A DNA stretch of 64,000 bases from positions 101,794 through 165,793 of the forward strand of contig CAVBWZ010000002.1 of assembly GCA_963599445.1 (NCBI GenBank), given 5' to 3'. The stretch's first letter is position 1; every line of letters begins with the position of its first letter. Below the pieces are notes generated by a model. It was not told where the DNA came from and ran no database searches. It worked only from the letters and a program-made list of their open reading frames with translations. The DNA is from UBA9732 sp963599445. GTDB lineage: Bacteria; Spirochaetota; Spirochaetia; Sphaerochaetales; Sphaerochaetaceae. Made by a program: the position numbers and the translations under genes. Below are positions 54,044 through 62,535 of this stretch, one piece after another.

Positions 54044-54954
54044 ACGGAATGAACGGAAACGGCGTTGGGTTCGTCGCCGGTATAGACGGAGGTGGAACCA
54101 AAACGAGGGTCCTGTGTTGGAACCTCGATGGAAAAAAAATATCATCCAAGCAGTTTGGAGCATTCAATCTGAACAGCATTGGAGACAAGGCCTTCGAATC
54201 CCTCCTTGACAGAATATGCCTTTATCTCTCGTCCGTAGGAACGTGCAAGGCCCTTTGCATAGGAGCGGCGGGTATAAGCAACAAGAAGATGGAGAAGCTC
54301 ATAGCCGTCCACATGAAGCAGTTTGGAATACGGAACTGGAAACTTGTGGGAGACCATGAGATAGCTCTTTGCGGAGCCTTGGACGGCAAAGGAGGCATTG
54401 GACTCATAGCCGGAACCGGCTCAATCTGCTTTGGAAAGCGTGCCACCGGTTCGTTCGAACGGGCAGGAGGCTGGGGCCACCTCATTGGGGACGAAGGCAG
54501 CGGCTATGGTCTTGGACGAGACGCTTTGTCTGCGGTTGCAAAGGCATATGACGGCTACGGAGAGCCTACGCTTATACAGGATCTTATGGCACAGGACATG
54601 GGCCTGAAAACAAGAGCGGAGATAATCTCATACGTTTATACAAAGGACAAGAGCGCAGTTGCAGCAATAGCTCCAATCGTTGAGAAGGCATACTCGCAGG
54701 GAGACAAGATAGCCCAGTGCATAATAAGGAAGAACGCTTTCTCATTGGTGCAGCTAGTGGAGGCGGTATCATGCAGGCTTGGAGTCGAGAAGGTGTGCGT
54801 TGCAATGCTTGGCGGGCTTCTTTCCCACAAAACGAACCTAAGGGCGGCTTTCATATCCAAGCTTGGTGACGTGGACAAGGACAAGATATGCATGGATCCC
54901 ATACACGATGCCGCTACAGGAGCTGCAATGATGGCGATGGAAATGCTCAAATGA
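54040..54954 (+). CDS. BadF-type amino-sugar kinase (MurK/NagK-like)
   Basis: A 304-residue kinase of the BadF/BadG/BcrA fold. Phosphate-1 motif GIDGGGTKTRVLCW lies near residue 15, phosphate-2 GLIAGTGSICFGK near 125, GGWGHLIGDEGSGYGLGRDA follows, and an adenosine-motif-like MLGGLLS is near the C-terminus. In Clostridium acetobutylicum the relative MurK phosphorylates MurNAc and GlcNAc in the cytoplasm. It overlaps murQ and the permease gene as ATGA at both ends, so it most likely supplies the MurQ substrate after non-PTS uptake. Confidence 0.87.
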   Translation: MNGMNGNGVGFVAGIDGGGTKTRVLCWNLDGKKISSKQFGAFNLNSIGDKAFESLLDRICLYLSSVGTCKALCIGAAGISNKKMEKLIAVHMKQFGIRNWKLVGDHEIALCGALDGKGGIGLIAGTGSICFGKRATGSFERAGGWGHLIGDEGSGYGLGRDALSAVAKAYDGYGEPTLIQDLMAQDMGLKTRAEIISYVYTKDKSAVAAIAPIVEKAYSQGDKIAQCIIRKNAFSLVQLVEAVSCRLGVEKVCVAMLGGLLSHKTNLRAAFISKLGDVDKDKICMDPIHDAATGAAMMAMEMLK

Positions 54955-56081
54955 AAGCATCTTCGACATCAAAGACAAGTCCGTTCAAGAAACTGGGGGA
55001 GATATTCATCCCACTGCTTTCTGGTTTCGTGGTTGCAGGCCTGTGCGCCGGTTTTGCATCGCTTCTTTCGCAGTTCATGCCGGACTATGCGGACCAACCA
55101 TTCTGGAACGCCGTCCATACTCTCCTTTGCCTTGTGAACACAGCATTCACCACATATCTTTCCGCATGGATAGGCTTCTCCGCAGCCAAATGCTTTGGCT
55201 GCAGTCAGATATGTGGTGGAATACTTGGAATGGCTACATGCCTCGATGGCATAGACAGGCTTTCATCGATAGTTGGACTCTATAACGAAGCCAACCCTCT
55301 TACATCCATTCTAAGAACCGGCAGCGGTGGCGTCATGACCGTCATCTTTGGGGTATGGCTCTTGAGCATCGTCGAGAGGTTTCTCCACAAGAGGATGAAC
55401 AAGACGCTTGATGTGGTCGTAACGCCGTTCATAGCCTTTCTTGTATGCCTACTACCATGCATATTCGTCTTCATGCCAATATTTGGATTCATATCCAACC
55501 TGCTGTGCAGGGCTTTGGAGTTTCTGACCACAAACGAAAGTCTTGCGGTCAGACTTGTTAGCGGCTATATATGCGCAGCATTGTTTCTGCCTGCAAACCT
55601 CTTTGGCCTACAGTTTGCATTCATAGCGCTCTATGCCATACAGCTTGAAGCCACAGGGAGCATAACGCTGTACCCTGTCCTTGCAATGGCAGGAGCCAGT
55701 CAGGTTGGCGCAGGGCTCTCTGTAATGCTCAAAGCCAAGCGCTATGGAAACGACGACCTGAGAGTCACGGCTGCAGGCGGAATACTTCCAGGCATGATGG
55801 GAATTGGATCCGCCCTGCTCTACGGTGTTACGGTACCGCACTCGAAGGTGTTCCTCACGACATGCCTTGGTGCAGGTTTTGGGGGAGCATTCATCGTAGC
55901 TACAAAGGTTGGCTGTGCAGGTTGGGGACCATCAGGACTATTGGCTTTGCCGCTTATGACTGCGGGTGCAGGATCTCCAGTTGCAAGCATGTTGAACTAC
56001 CTGCTTGGGCTTGCCGTTGCATGCATGGCAGGATTTGTTCTTACGAGCCTGTTTGTACAAGAGAAAAACCTGCAGAACTGA
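54951..56081 (+). CDS. lone PTS EIIC-like sugar permease
   Basis: A 376-residue membrane protein with about ten helices, related to the EIIC of the glucose/sucrose PTS superfamily (FIPLLSGFVVAGLCAGFASL, GGILGMATCLDGI). No EIIB or EIIA domain is fused or nearby. The usual GITEP sugar-site motif before YGV is replaced: the sequence reads GIGSALLYGVTVP. Coupled by ATGA to the kinase gene. I infer a PTS-independent facilitator or symporter for MurNAc or GlcNAc, with phosphorylation done by the kinase. EIIC identity is fairly sure; mechanism is inferred. Confidence 0.82.
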   Translation: MKASSTSKTSPFKKLGEIFIPLLSGFVVAGLCAGFASLLSQFMPDYADQPFWNAVHTLLCLVNTAFTTYLSAWIGFSAAKCFGCSQICGGILGMATCLDGIDRLSSIVGLYNEANPLTSILRTGSGGVMTVIFGVWLLSIVERFLHKRMNKTLDVVVTPFIAFLVCLLPCIFVFMPIFGFISNLLCRALEFLTTNESLAVRLVSGYICAALFLPANLFGLQFAFIALYAIQLEATGSITLYPVLAMAGASQVGAGLSVMLKAKRYGNDDLRVTAAGGILPGMMGIGSALLYGVTVPHSKVFLTTCLGAGFGGAFIVATKVGCAGWGPSGLLALPLMTAGAGSPVASMLNYLLGLAVACMAGFVLTSLFVQEKNLQN

Positions 56082-56099
56082 CTACTGTCACAGAATTTA

Positions 56100-56116
56100 C
56101 ATGTTTAGTAAACAAA
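56100..56116. promoter_or_regulatory. second copy of the palindromic operator
   Basis: CATGTTTAGTAAACAAA, centred on G56108, matches 15 of 17 positions of the operator at 46815. Here it lies upstream of the -35 box. Confidence 0.7.
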
Positions 56117-56120
56117 TTAA

Positions 56121-56149
56121 TTGACAGGGTTGGTTGTGAGTTCTACTAT
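56121..56149 (+). promoter_or_regulatory. internal promoter before the first SIS gene
   Basis: TTGACA (56121-56126), 17 bases, TACTAT (56144-56149). It would transcribe the SIS-nagB-epimerase-SIS genes separately from the importer. Confidence 0.7.
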
Positions 56150-56199
56150 TTCCAAAGGGTAGAAAAGGAACTTTGGAGTTCCAAAAAGAAGGTGAGAAT

Positions 56200-56949
56200 A
56201 TGGAAGAAACCGTAAAGCAATACTATGAGTCCGTAGTTGGACTTCTCGACAACATAATGAAGGAGCAGCAGGAACCTATCAAGAAGGCGGCTACGCTCGT
56301 TGCAGACGCTGTCCAAAACGGAAACGTATTCCACGTCTTTGGTTCAGGAGGACACTCCAACATGGTTGCAACCGAGATGTGCCACAGAGCGGGGAACCTG
56401 ATTCCTTGCAATGTGATACTGGACCCAGGTCTGAGCTGCGAACATGGTGCGACACGCTGGTGCGAGAAGGTACAGGGCTATGCACAGAATGTCCTTAGGT
56501 ACTACAGGGTCAAGAAAGGCGATGTCATGCTTCAGTTCAACGCATACGGAATCAACACATGTTCCATAGACACAGTGCTCGAATGCAAGAGACTTGGAGT
56601 CACAGTGGTTGCAGTCACTTCTCCAAAGCTCAGCCACTCGATTCCAGAGGATTTTGCAGGAAGACATCCAAGCCGCCAGAACCTATGCGACCTTGCAGAT
56701 GTCGTGATCGACAGCTATACTCCGTTTGGAGAGGCCGTAGTGAGTCTAGAAGGCTACGAGTTCAAGGTATCTCCTACCTCAACGATTGCAAACATCTTCA
56801 TAGTGAATGCGATAAACGCAAAGGCATGCGAGATACTGGCAAGCCGCGGAATCAAGCCGCCTGTTTGGATAAGCGGCAACATTCCGGGTGGAACGGAGTC
56901 CAACCAGGCGGGAATGGACAAGTATTTTGGCATACTGCGTCATCTTTGA
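56200..56949 (+). CDS. SIS-domain protein, UPF0309-like (copy 1)
   Basis: A 249-residue sugar-phosphate-binding protein of the SIS fold, resembling UPF0309. FGSGGHSNMVATEMCHRAG (residues about 46-64) is the phosphate-binding loop; NVILDPGL and ISGNIPGG are further family blocks. It is paralogous to the 58675-59436 protein. AAGGTGAG precedes the ATG at 56200. Members lie beside sugar transporters and kinases, but their reaction (isomerase, etherase or regulator) is not established. Confidence 0.8.
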   Translation: MEETVKQYYESVVGLLDNIMKEQQEPIKKAATLVADAVQNGNVFHVFGSGGHSNMVATEMCHRAGNLIPCNVILDPGLSCEHGATRWCEKVQGYAQNVLRYYRVKKGDVMLQFNAYGINTCSIDTVLECKRLGVTVVAVTSPKLSHSIPEDFAGRHPSRQNLCDLADVVIDSYTPFGEAVVSLEGYEFKVSPTSTIANIFIVNAINAKACEILASRGIKPPVWISGNIPGGTESNQAGMDKYFGILRHL

Positions 56950-57021
56950 GCCATCATTGATTGCAGGGCTCAGGGACATCGATCTAGAATCGGTCTAAAA
57001 GAAGAATCCAAGGAGGTTGAT

Positions 57022-57792
57022 ATGGCGTTGTTGAAGGAGTTTGGCAAGGACAGGCTTGTCGTGAAGGCATTCGATACAAGGAAGGAGATGGGCGACTGTG
57101 CAGCAATGGAAGCCGCCATCGTGATAAGGGAGCTTTTGTCGTTCAAGGAGGAGATCAACGTCATGTTCGCAGCCGCTCCGTCGCAGAACGAGACATTGGC
57201 GGCATTGCTAGAAGCGGACGGCATAGACTGGTCGCGCATAAACGCATTCCACATGGATGAATACGTTGGAATCGACCCAGACCACCGCGCAAGCTTCAGG
57301 AACTTCCTAAGGAAGGCCATCTTCGACCTCAAGCCTTTCAAGAGCGTGAACCTCATCGATGGAAACGCAAAGGACTGCGAAGAGGAAGCGGATAGGTACG
57401 CCCAGATTCTTGAAAGGCATCCTTTGGATGTATGTCTTCTCGGCATTGGCGAAAACGGGCACATTGCGTTCAACGACCCAAGCGTTGCGGATTTCAATGA
57501 CCCAAAGGGAGTGAAGATCGTGGAGCTTGAGGATGTGTGCCGTATGCAGCAGGTCCATGACGGATGCTTCGACTCGTTCGACGAGGTTCCAAAACACGCC
57601 TTCACCGTAACGATTCCAGCCCTTCTCAGAGCAAAGCACATGTTCTGCAGCGTACCTGCACCAACCAAAGCCAATGCAGTGTACCGCATGATCAATGACG
57701 AGATTGGAGCGCAGTGCCCGGCCACAGCGCTTCGCAGCCAGCCCGATGCTCGCCTTTATCTTGACAAGGATTCGGCGGCGAAGATCCTGTAG
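57022..57792 (+). CDS. nagB: glucosamine-6-phosphate deaminase (NagB-like)
   Basis: A 256-residue enzyme of the NagB/6-phosphogluconolactonase fold. FAAAPSQNETLAAL binds phosphate, HMDEYVG holds the proton-transfer aspartate and LGIGENGHIAFNDP carries the catalytic His. It turns glucosamine 6-phosphate into fructose 6-phosphate and ammonia, closing the route to glycolysis. AAGGAGG precedes the ATG. The partner deacetylase NagA is not in this window. It may be a NagB paralogue with altered specificity, as the GENGH form is common in such paralogues. Confidence 0.85.
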   Translation: MALLKEFGKDRLVVKAFDTRKEMGDCAAMEAAIVIRELLSFKEEINVMFAAAPSQNETLAALLEADGIDWSRINAFHMDEYVGIDPDHRASFRNFLRKAIFDLKPFKSVNLIDGNAKDCEEEADRYAQILERHPLDVCLLGIGENGHIAFNDPSVADFNDPKGVKIVELEDVCRMQQVHDGCFDSFDEVPKHAFTVTIPALLRAKHMFCSVPAPTKANAVYRMINDEIGAQCPATALRSQPDARLYLDKDSAAKIL

Positions 57793-57811
57793 GTTGTTGG
57801 GTTGGTTGGAC

Positions 57812-58690
57812 ATGTCCGTTCTGGTTCTTGAAAACGACTGCATCAAAGCCTCTTTGAACACGTTTGGAGGCCTTATAGAGTCCCTTGTATGCAAGCGCAC
57901 CGGACTTGACCACGCATGGAAGTACGATGCCTCAATCTGGCCAAGACGTACTGCACTGTGCTTTCCGTTCTGCGGCAAATGCAAGGACGGCACATACACC
58001 TACAACGGCGTCCCATACGAGATTCCAAGCCATGGCTTTGCTCGGGAACGCGAATTCGCAGTCGTATCACATAGCGATTGCGGTCTTATCCTCGAGGACC
58101 GCTTCGACTCGACCACGCTTGGGATGTACCCATTCGAATATCGCCTTCGTATAGAGTACTCGCTGAAGGACGCTGCATTGGTCGTGAAGTACCATGTCTC
58201 GAACGAAGGCCCCTCCACCATGTACTACTCCATTGGCTCGCACTACGCCTACCAACTGCCACGCATCCAGGAGGAATGCTACCTGCACTTCCCTACTTCC
58301 CAGCACGCAGGATGCCTGGATCTTGCAGACGGCACCATAAAGGCCGATGTCCTTAAGGGTCGTTCCGTCGTACCTCTTGCAGGGCTCATAGACGACTCCT
58401 CCCTCATCCTGGACTTGAAGGAGCTTGACGCTTCATGGATAGGAGTTGGAGGTTTGGAAGGGCCCTTTACAAAGGTGTCAGGCTGTGGTTTCAGATACCT
58501 GCTCGTATGGGCTCCAGTTGGCGGAAAGAATCCTTTTGTATGTTTGGAATTCTGGGATGGAATGGCCGATCTAGGCACTTCCACTGGAAAAATCGAGGAA
58601 AAGTTCGCTGTCAGGACATTGGAAAGCGGTGAAAGTCGCTCATACACGCAGACAATAGATTTGGAGGAGACGATATGTCAGACGAAATAA
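57812..58690 (+). CDS. aldose 1-epimerase-like protein
   Basis: A 292-residue protein of the galactose-mutarotase fold, nearer to the LacX/YeaD-like branch than to GalM. IWPRRTALCFPFCGKCKDGT and EIPSHGFARE near residue 75 are the family's N-terminal signature, including the conserved His; FCLEFWDGM-like sequence lies near the end. It would interconvert anomers of an imported sugar or sugar phosphate. Start ATG at 57812, 19 bases after nagB; it overlaps the last SIS gene by 16 bases. Confidence 0.83.
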   Translation: MSVLVLENDCIKASLNTFGGLIESLVCKRTGLDHAWKYDASIWPRRTALCFPFCGKCKDGTYTYNGVPYEIPSHGFAREREFAVVSHSDCGLILEDRFDSTTLGMYPFEYRLRIEYSLKDAALVVKYHVSNEGPSTMYYSIGSHYAYQLPRIQEECYLHFPTSQHAGCLDLADGTIKADVLKGRSVVPLAGLIDDSSLILDLKELDASWIGVGGLEGPFTKVSGCGFRYLLVWAPVGGKNPFVCLEFWDGMADLGTSTGKIEEKFAVRTLESGESRSYTQTIDLEETICQTK

Positions 58691-59436
58691 AAAGATATGC
58701 AGAGACCATAGAGGGAATCATTGAGGGAATAACCAAGGAAGAGCCAACCATAAGGAAGGCCGCAGACATCATAGCCAATGCAATCATTGGAGACCACATG
58801 GTCCATATCCTTGGAACCGGCGGACACTCCAACATGGGTGCAGAGGAAGTCCTTTGGAGAGCCGGAGGCCTTGCAGCATGGAACCCCATCCTTGACCCTG
58901 GTACGAACCTCATCCACGGTGCAAAGCGCTCCAACATCATCGAAAGGACACCCGGCTATGCCATTGGTGTGCTCGATGCATACAGGGTTGGTTTCAAGCC
59001 AGGAGAGGTCATGATAATCGTCAATGCCTATGGCATAAACTCCATGACCATAGACGCCGTCCTTGAATGCAGAAAGCGTGGAGTGACTACCATTGCAGTA
59101 ACTTCCAGCTCCTACTGCGCAAAAGTGCCTGCTGGCGCAAGGTCAAGGCATCCAAGCAACAAGAACCTCTTCGAGGAGGCTGATGTCTACATAAACAACC
59201 ACCTCCCCTACGGCGATGCCATAACCGAAGTGGAAGGCTGCGAGGCCACAATGGGCTCTACATCCACATTCTGCAACTGCTTCGTCATGAACTGCATAGA
59301 GATGGAGGTTGCAAAGGCCCTTGCGGCAAAAGGCTTCACTCCGCCGGTGTTCAAGAGTGCGAACCTTCCTGGAGGCGATGAATTCAACAAGGCACTGGAA
59401 GAGAAATACGGCCCGCTTGTGAAGCACCTGCTGTAA
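58675..59436 (+). CDS. SIS-domain protein, UPF0309-like (copy 2)
   Basis: A 253-residue paralogue of the 56200-56949 protein: GTGGHSNMGAEEVLWRAGGL matches its phosphate loop, NPILDPGTNLIHGAKRS and SANLPGGDEFN match the remaining blocks. GGAGGAG precedes the ATG. Two diverged copies in one operon suggest two related substrates or a hetero-oligomer. It ends the locus; the repeat-rich stretch 59437-59784 follows. Confidence 0.8.
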   Translation: MSDEIKRYAETIEGIIEGITKEEPTIRKAADIIANAIIGDHMVHILGTGGHSNMGAEEVLWRAGGLAAWNPILDPGTNLIHGAKRSNIIERTPGYAIGVLDAYRVGFKPGEVMIIVNAYGINSMTIDAVLECRKRGVTTIAVTSSSYCAKVPAGARSRHPSNKNLFEEADVYINNHLPYGDAITEVEGCEATMGSTSTFCNCFVMNCIEMEVAKALAAKGFTPPVFKSANLPGGDEFNKALEEKYGPLVKHLL

Positions 59437-59459
59437 CGGAGGCGTGTTTCATTATCTTA

Positions 59460-59622
59460 GGAGGAACTTTCAAAACTATGCTTTGTGTGGATTGGACATG
59501 GATTGCCGAGATGGAAGCAGCATGAAGCGACTGAAACAATACTTTGTGTATTGTGAAGTTGCTGAAGGCGGTTTCCAGCCGTGCATGGCATGGCCAGGAC
59601 GCATGAAGGAGTTTTGAAAGTT
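59460..59622. repeat. shared 18-bp motif and inverted 13-bp copy
   Basis: GGAGGAACTTTCAAAACT (59460-59477) equals 21654-21671. Its core AACTTTCAAAACT (59465-59477) recurs inverted as AGTTTTGAAAGTT (59610-59622), bracketing about 130 bases. Confidence 0.75.
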
Positions 59623-59626
59623 GCTC

Positions 59627-59705
59627 TTAGACTTTTTGAAGCAAAAACAGACGTAAAAGTCTAATGATTAGACTTTTTCACTGAAAAAACCACGCAAAAG
59701 TCTAA
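59627..59705. repeat. tandem 38-bp hairpin units
   Basis: Two 38-base units (59627-59664 and 59668-59705), 30 of 38 positions identical, separated by TGA. Each begins with TTAGACTTTTT and ends with AAAAGTCTAA, so each folds on itself, and the end of the first also pairs with the start of the second over ten bases around a three-base loop. The 59437-59784 stretch has no gene. Lying between convergent genes, it may act as a bidirectional terminator or be a small mobile repeat. Confidence 0.8.
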
Positions 59706-59784
59706 GTTTGCATTCATGTTGGACGATTGAGGATGTTCAAAGTCATTCAATGAAGTTTCAATTTCAGAAAAGGAAGTCAAATCT

Positions 59785-60612
59785 CTACTTCAGTACCTGG
59801 CGTATGGCCCAAAGCTGAAGACGCTTTGGAAGGATATTCAACAGCAACAGCAACGGATTGCGATTTATGCTGTAGGCGAATGCAGGGCTCCTCTTTCCAA
59901 GGATATGCAGGACCTTGTATGCAATCCTTTCAGGCGGAACGCTTTTGGCCTCTATGCTGTCAACTATGTGCTTGAACCTGTCCGCATTGCATGTGTAGAG
60001 CTTGGTGTTGGAACAGAAGCGGTCCAGTGCACTTGTCGAAGCTCCCAGCATATTCGTGGAAACTGCACCTGCCCGTATGACGGACACCTTTACACCTAGA
60101 AGCTGAAGCTCCATTGCAAGGGAATATGCATATTTGTCCAGTGTGCTTTTCGTCACAGCGTATATCCCTGTAAACGGCAAAGGGTCAAGAGGTGCAAGTT
60201 CGCTTGTGGTCATGACGATTCTGCTTCCCTTCTTCAGCATAGGCTGGAATGTTTTGTTTACAATGAACGCACCAAAGAAATTCGTCTTGAACGCAGTCTC
60301 CAAATTCTCCAAAGATATCTCTACGAGCGAATCCATGACGTATCGGCCTGCGAAATGTACTATTGCAAAAAGCTCGTCAGTCGCTGCCCGAACCTTTTCC
60401 AAAGCCTTTGCTACGCTGGCTTCGTCAGTGACATCGGTCTCGATTGGGATGATACCCTGCTGTGCTTCGCATGGGACCTTCAAGTCGAGTGCGAACACCT
60501 TGTAGCCACGCTTTGCAAGTGCTGTGATGGTGGCGCGGCCCATTCCGCCGTATGCGCCGGTGACGAGGACGTACCGTGGGGAATTTGCGTTGGATGTACT
60601 CATTGCGGACAT
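59785..60612 (-). CDS. short-chain dehydrogenase/reductase
   Basis: A 275-residue SDR: TGAYGGMGRATITAL near residue 18, the acidic cofactor residue in ALDLKVP, FAGRY in place of NNAG, a catalytic Ser in MTTSELAPL and YAVTK with Tyr and Lys. The C-terminal 60 residues are hydrophobic (LLLLLNILPKRLQL) and may associate with the membrane, as in retinol-dehydrogenase-like SDRs. Several start codons lie close together (60639, 60612, 60603); none has a clear ribosome-binding site. Substrate unknown. Confidence 0.8.
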   Translation of the reverse strand: MSAMSTSNANSPRYVLVTGAYGGMGRATITALAKRGYKVFALDLKVPCEAQQGIIPIETDVTDEASVAKALEKVRAATDELFAIVHFAGRYVMDSLVEISLENLETAFKTNFFGAFIVNKTFQPMLKKGSRIVMTTSELAPLDPLPFTGIYAVTKSTLDKYAYSLAMELQLLGVKVSVIRAGAVSTNMLGASTSALDRFCSNTKLYTCNADRFKHIVDSIEAKSVPPERIAYKVLHILGKRSPAFAYSINRNPLLLLLNILPKRLQLWAIRQVLK

Positions 60613-60781
60613 TCTATGCGAATATCGGGGCGTTTTCAATTCGGTAGACCCTTTCTTCAGGCTCTTTCCTGCACCAAAACACAGAAAGACTCTACGGAGC
60701 GTTCATTGAACATGTTTTGGCGTGCATGTAGGCTGGAACACGGATATTGCATACCAGAGCAGTCCATCAAGGAGGACTCAG

Positions 60782-61462
60782 ATGAAGATAGAAGCGCATT
60801 TCACGCCTTTGGATATAAGCAAGTGGGAACGTGGTGAAGTGTTCTACTACTTCTCGAAGATGGCGCCGACCGGTTATTCGATCACGGTGGACATAGACGT
60901 CACAAGATGGCATTCCACGGTGAAGGAAAGCGGCTTCAGGTTCTTCCCGTCCTACCTTTGGCTTGTTACGAAAACCTTGAACGAACAAAAGGAATTCAAG
61001 ATTGCGGTCGTTGATGGTCAGCTTGGCTACTACAACACCCTCACCCCGTTGTATGCGACGTTCCACGATGACACGAAGACGTTTTCGCTCATGTGGACGC
61101 AGTTCGACGACGACTTCAAAGCCTTCCATGAAGCCTATATCGAAAACCAAATGGAATATGGCGCAAACCATGGGATCCTATCCCAGAAAGGCATGCTTCC
61201 ACCATCAAACGCCTACACCGTTTCCTGCCTTCCTTGGGTGTCCTTCAAGCACTTCGCAACGCACAGCTACGACAACAAGCCCTACTTTTTCCCCTCATTG
61301 GAAGCTGGAAGGCTCTTCACCAAGACCGATGCTTCTGAAAAGGCCCATCTCATGATGCCCCTTTCCATAACCTGCCACCATGCTGCAACCGATGGCTGGC
61401 ATGTAAGTCGTTTTCTAGAGCAGCTGCAGCAGGATGCAGATGGATTCGAGAAATTTCTTTAG
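60782..61462 (+). CDS. chloramphenicol acetyltransferase-like protein (CatA family)
   Basis: A 226-residue protein of the type A CAT family, which acetylates with acetyl-CoA as a trimer. The catalytic HHxxxDG motif is present (HHAATDG, residues 199-205), and the N-terminal block (WERGEVFYYFSKMAPTGYSI) and DTKTFSLMWTQFDDDF are typical. AAGGAGG fixes the ATG at 60782. Gut bacteria carry many CatA-like proteins that do not give resistance, so activity on chloramphenicol is uncertain. Confidence 0.85.
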   Translation: MKIEAHFTPLDISKWERGEVFYYFSKMAPTGYSITVDIDVTRWHSTVKESGFRFFPSYLWLVTKTLNEQKEFKIAVVDGQLGYYNTLTPLYATFHDDTKTFSLMWTQFDDDFKAFHEAYIENQMEYGANHGILSQKGMLPPSNAYTVSCLPWVSFKHFATHSYDNKPYFFPSLEAGRLFTKTDASEKAHLMMPLSITCHHAATDGWHVSRFLEQLQQDADGFEKFL

Positions 61463-61517
61463 CGACATTAAAATCTAGAAGTTCACACAAAACATGAAAA
61501 TCTACATCTAAAATCAT

Positions 61518-61558
61518 GCCCAGAATATCATTACTCAGTGTACATCGTTATTCTGGGC
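61518..61558. terminator. possible bidirectional terminator
   Basis: GCCCAGAATA (61518-61527) pairs with TATTCTGGGC (61549-61558) around a 21-base loop between the convergent CAT-like and HNH genes. T-tracts are weak on both sides. Confidence 0.5.
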
Positions 61559-61582
61559 AATTTGATTCAACGGATTCAGCAT

Positions 61583-62524
61583 CTAACAATAGTCATCTAT
61601 CGAACTTGGGCCATTCCATTCTCTTCCCAGTGCAAGTTCAAAGTACTTCAGAGCACCATTCTTCTCAAAGAACGTTTGGCAACTATGGACAAAGCATTGA
61701 CCTTCGCACCTTGCAGACATCAACACAAAACGCTTCACCTCAGACTCCTTTTGATGGCATAAAATCCAAAGAAACTTTCTATCCGGTGAAATTTCCCACT
61801 TATCTGCAAAGAAAGCATAACCTTCTATTCTTTGAGATTGATAGACAACATCGCCCACCTGAATACTTGAAGAATAATCTTCAAGCGTTATGTTCTTGCA
61901 TTTTTCTACACTCGGGAAAAAACCAATAGTCTTCCACTGATTAACCTGCGCAGCATTTGAAGTCAACGACGGGTAGTAGTATAAACGTTCTCTTGTTTTA
62001 TAATCCGGGTTATGCTTTGCATCCATAAGCCACTTGCGTCTAGCAGAAAGTGCTTGCTTCGCTTCGTTTTCTTCGACCTGCATCATCCAAGAATAGTTAG
62101 ATGGCAATTTCAAACTATGAAGCAAATCCATATTGGACATAATCTCTTCAATTGGATAACCAGTTGCCAATTCAAGTTTTCTAACGGTATTTTCATTCAG
62201 TAGAGCGTTTTCAAGCCTTGATACCCATCTTAGATTCTCTGGCCTGTTGTTGACTCTATTCGTATCAATGTGGTCAACAACCAAATCAGATTTTTCAACA
62301 CCATCGTCACTAAAGGCTGTTGCCGCAATTCTATGAACGGCCTCTCCTCCCAAATAAAGATGCCCATGAGCACCAATTGTTCCAAAAGTCCAAACTTCAT
62401 CAAGCTTCCGCTTTCTGGCATTTGGCCTTGCATGTCTACAAATCGCACCATTATCCCTTACTGAATAAGATTCTCCGCGATACAAACAGGTTCTTTCCTC
62501 GTTGAAAACTCCAATATTAATCAT
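61583..62524 (-). CDS. HNH-type homing-endonuclease-like protein
   Basis: A 313-residue protein. Residues about 60-125 contain an HNH_3-type nuclease block (VHRIAATAF, VVDHIDTNRVNNRPENLRWV) as found in phage and intron homing endonucleases. The C-terminal half is unassigned. GGAG before the ATG at 62524 supports this start over the one at 62539. It lies downstream of an exported-protein gene and an XRE gene on the same strand; the region has a lower G+C look than the metabolic loci. Confidence 0.75.
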   Translation of the reverse strand: MINIGVFNEERTCLYRGESYSVRDNGAICRHARPNARKRKLDEVWTFGTIGAHGHLYLGGEAVHRIAATAFSDDGVEKSDLVVDHIDTNRVNNRPENLRWVSRLENALLNENTVRKLELATGYPIEEIMSNMDLLHSLKLPSNYSWMMQVEENEAKQALSARRKWLMDAKHNPDYKTRERLYYYPSLTSNAAQVNQWKTIGFFPSVEKCKNITLEDYSSSIQVGDVVYQSQRIEGYAFFADKWEISPDRKFLWILCHQKESEVKRFVLMSARCEGQCFVHSCQTFFEKNGALKYFELALGREWNGPSSIDDYC

Positions 62525-62535
62525 CTCCAACTCCT

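Noticed and set aside
53159..54163. Long minus-strand open frame opposite murQ (a similar one lies opposite pepF at 8291-9253)
   Set aside because: Codon-bias shadow of a firmly identified gene on the other strand; the translation has no domain features.
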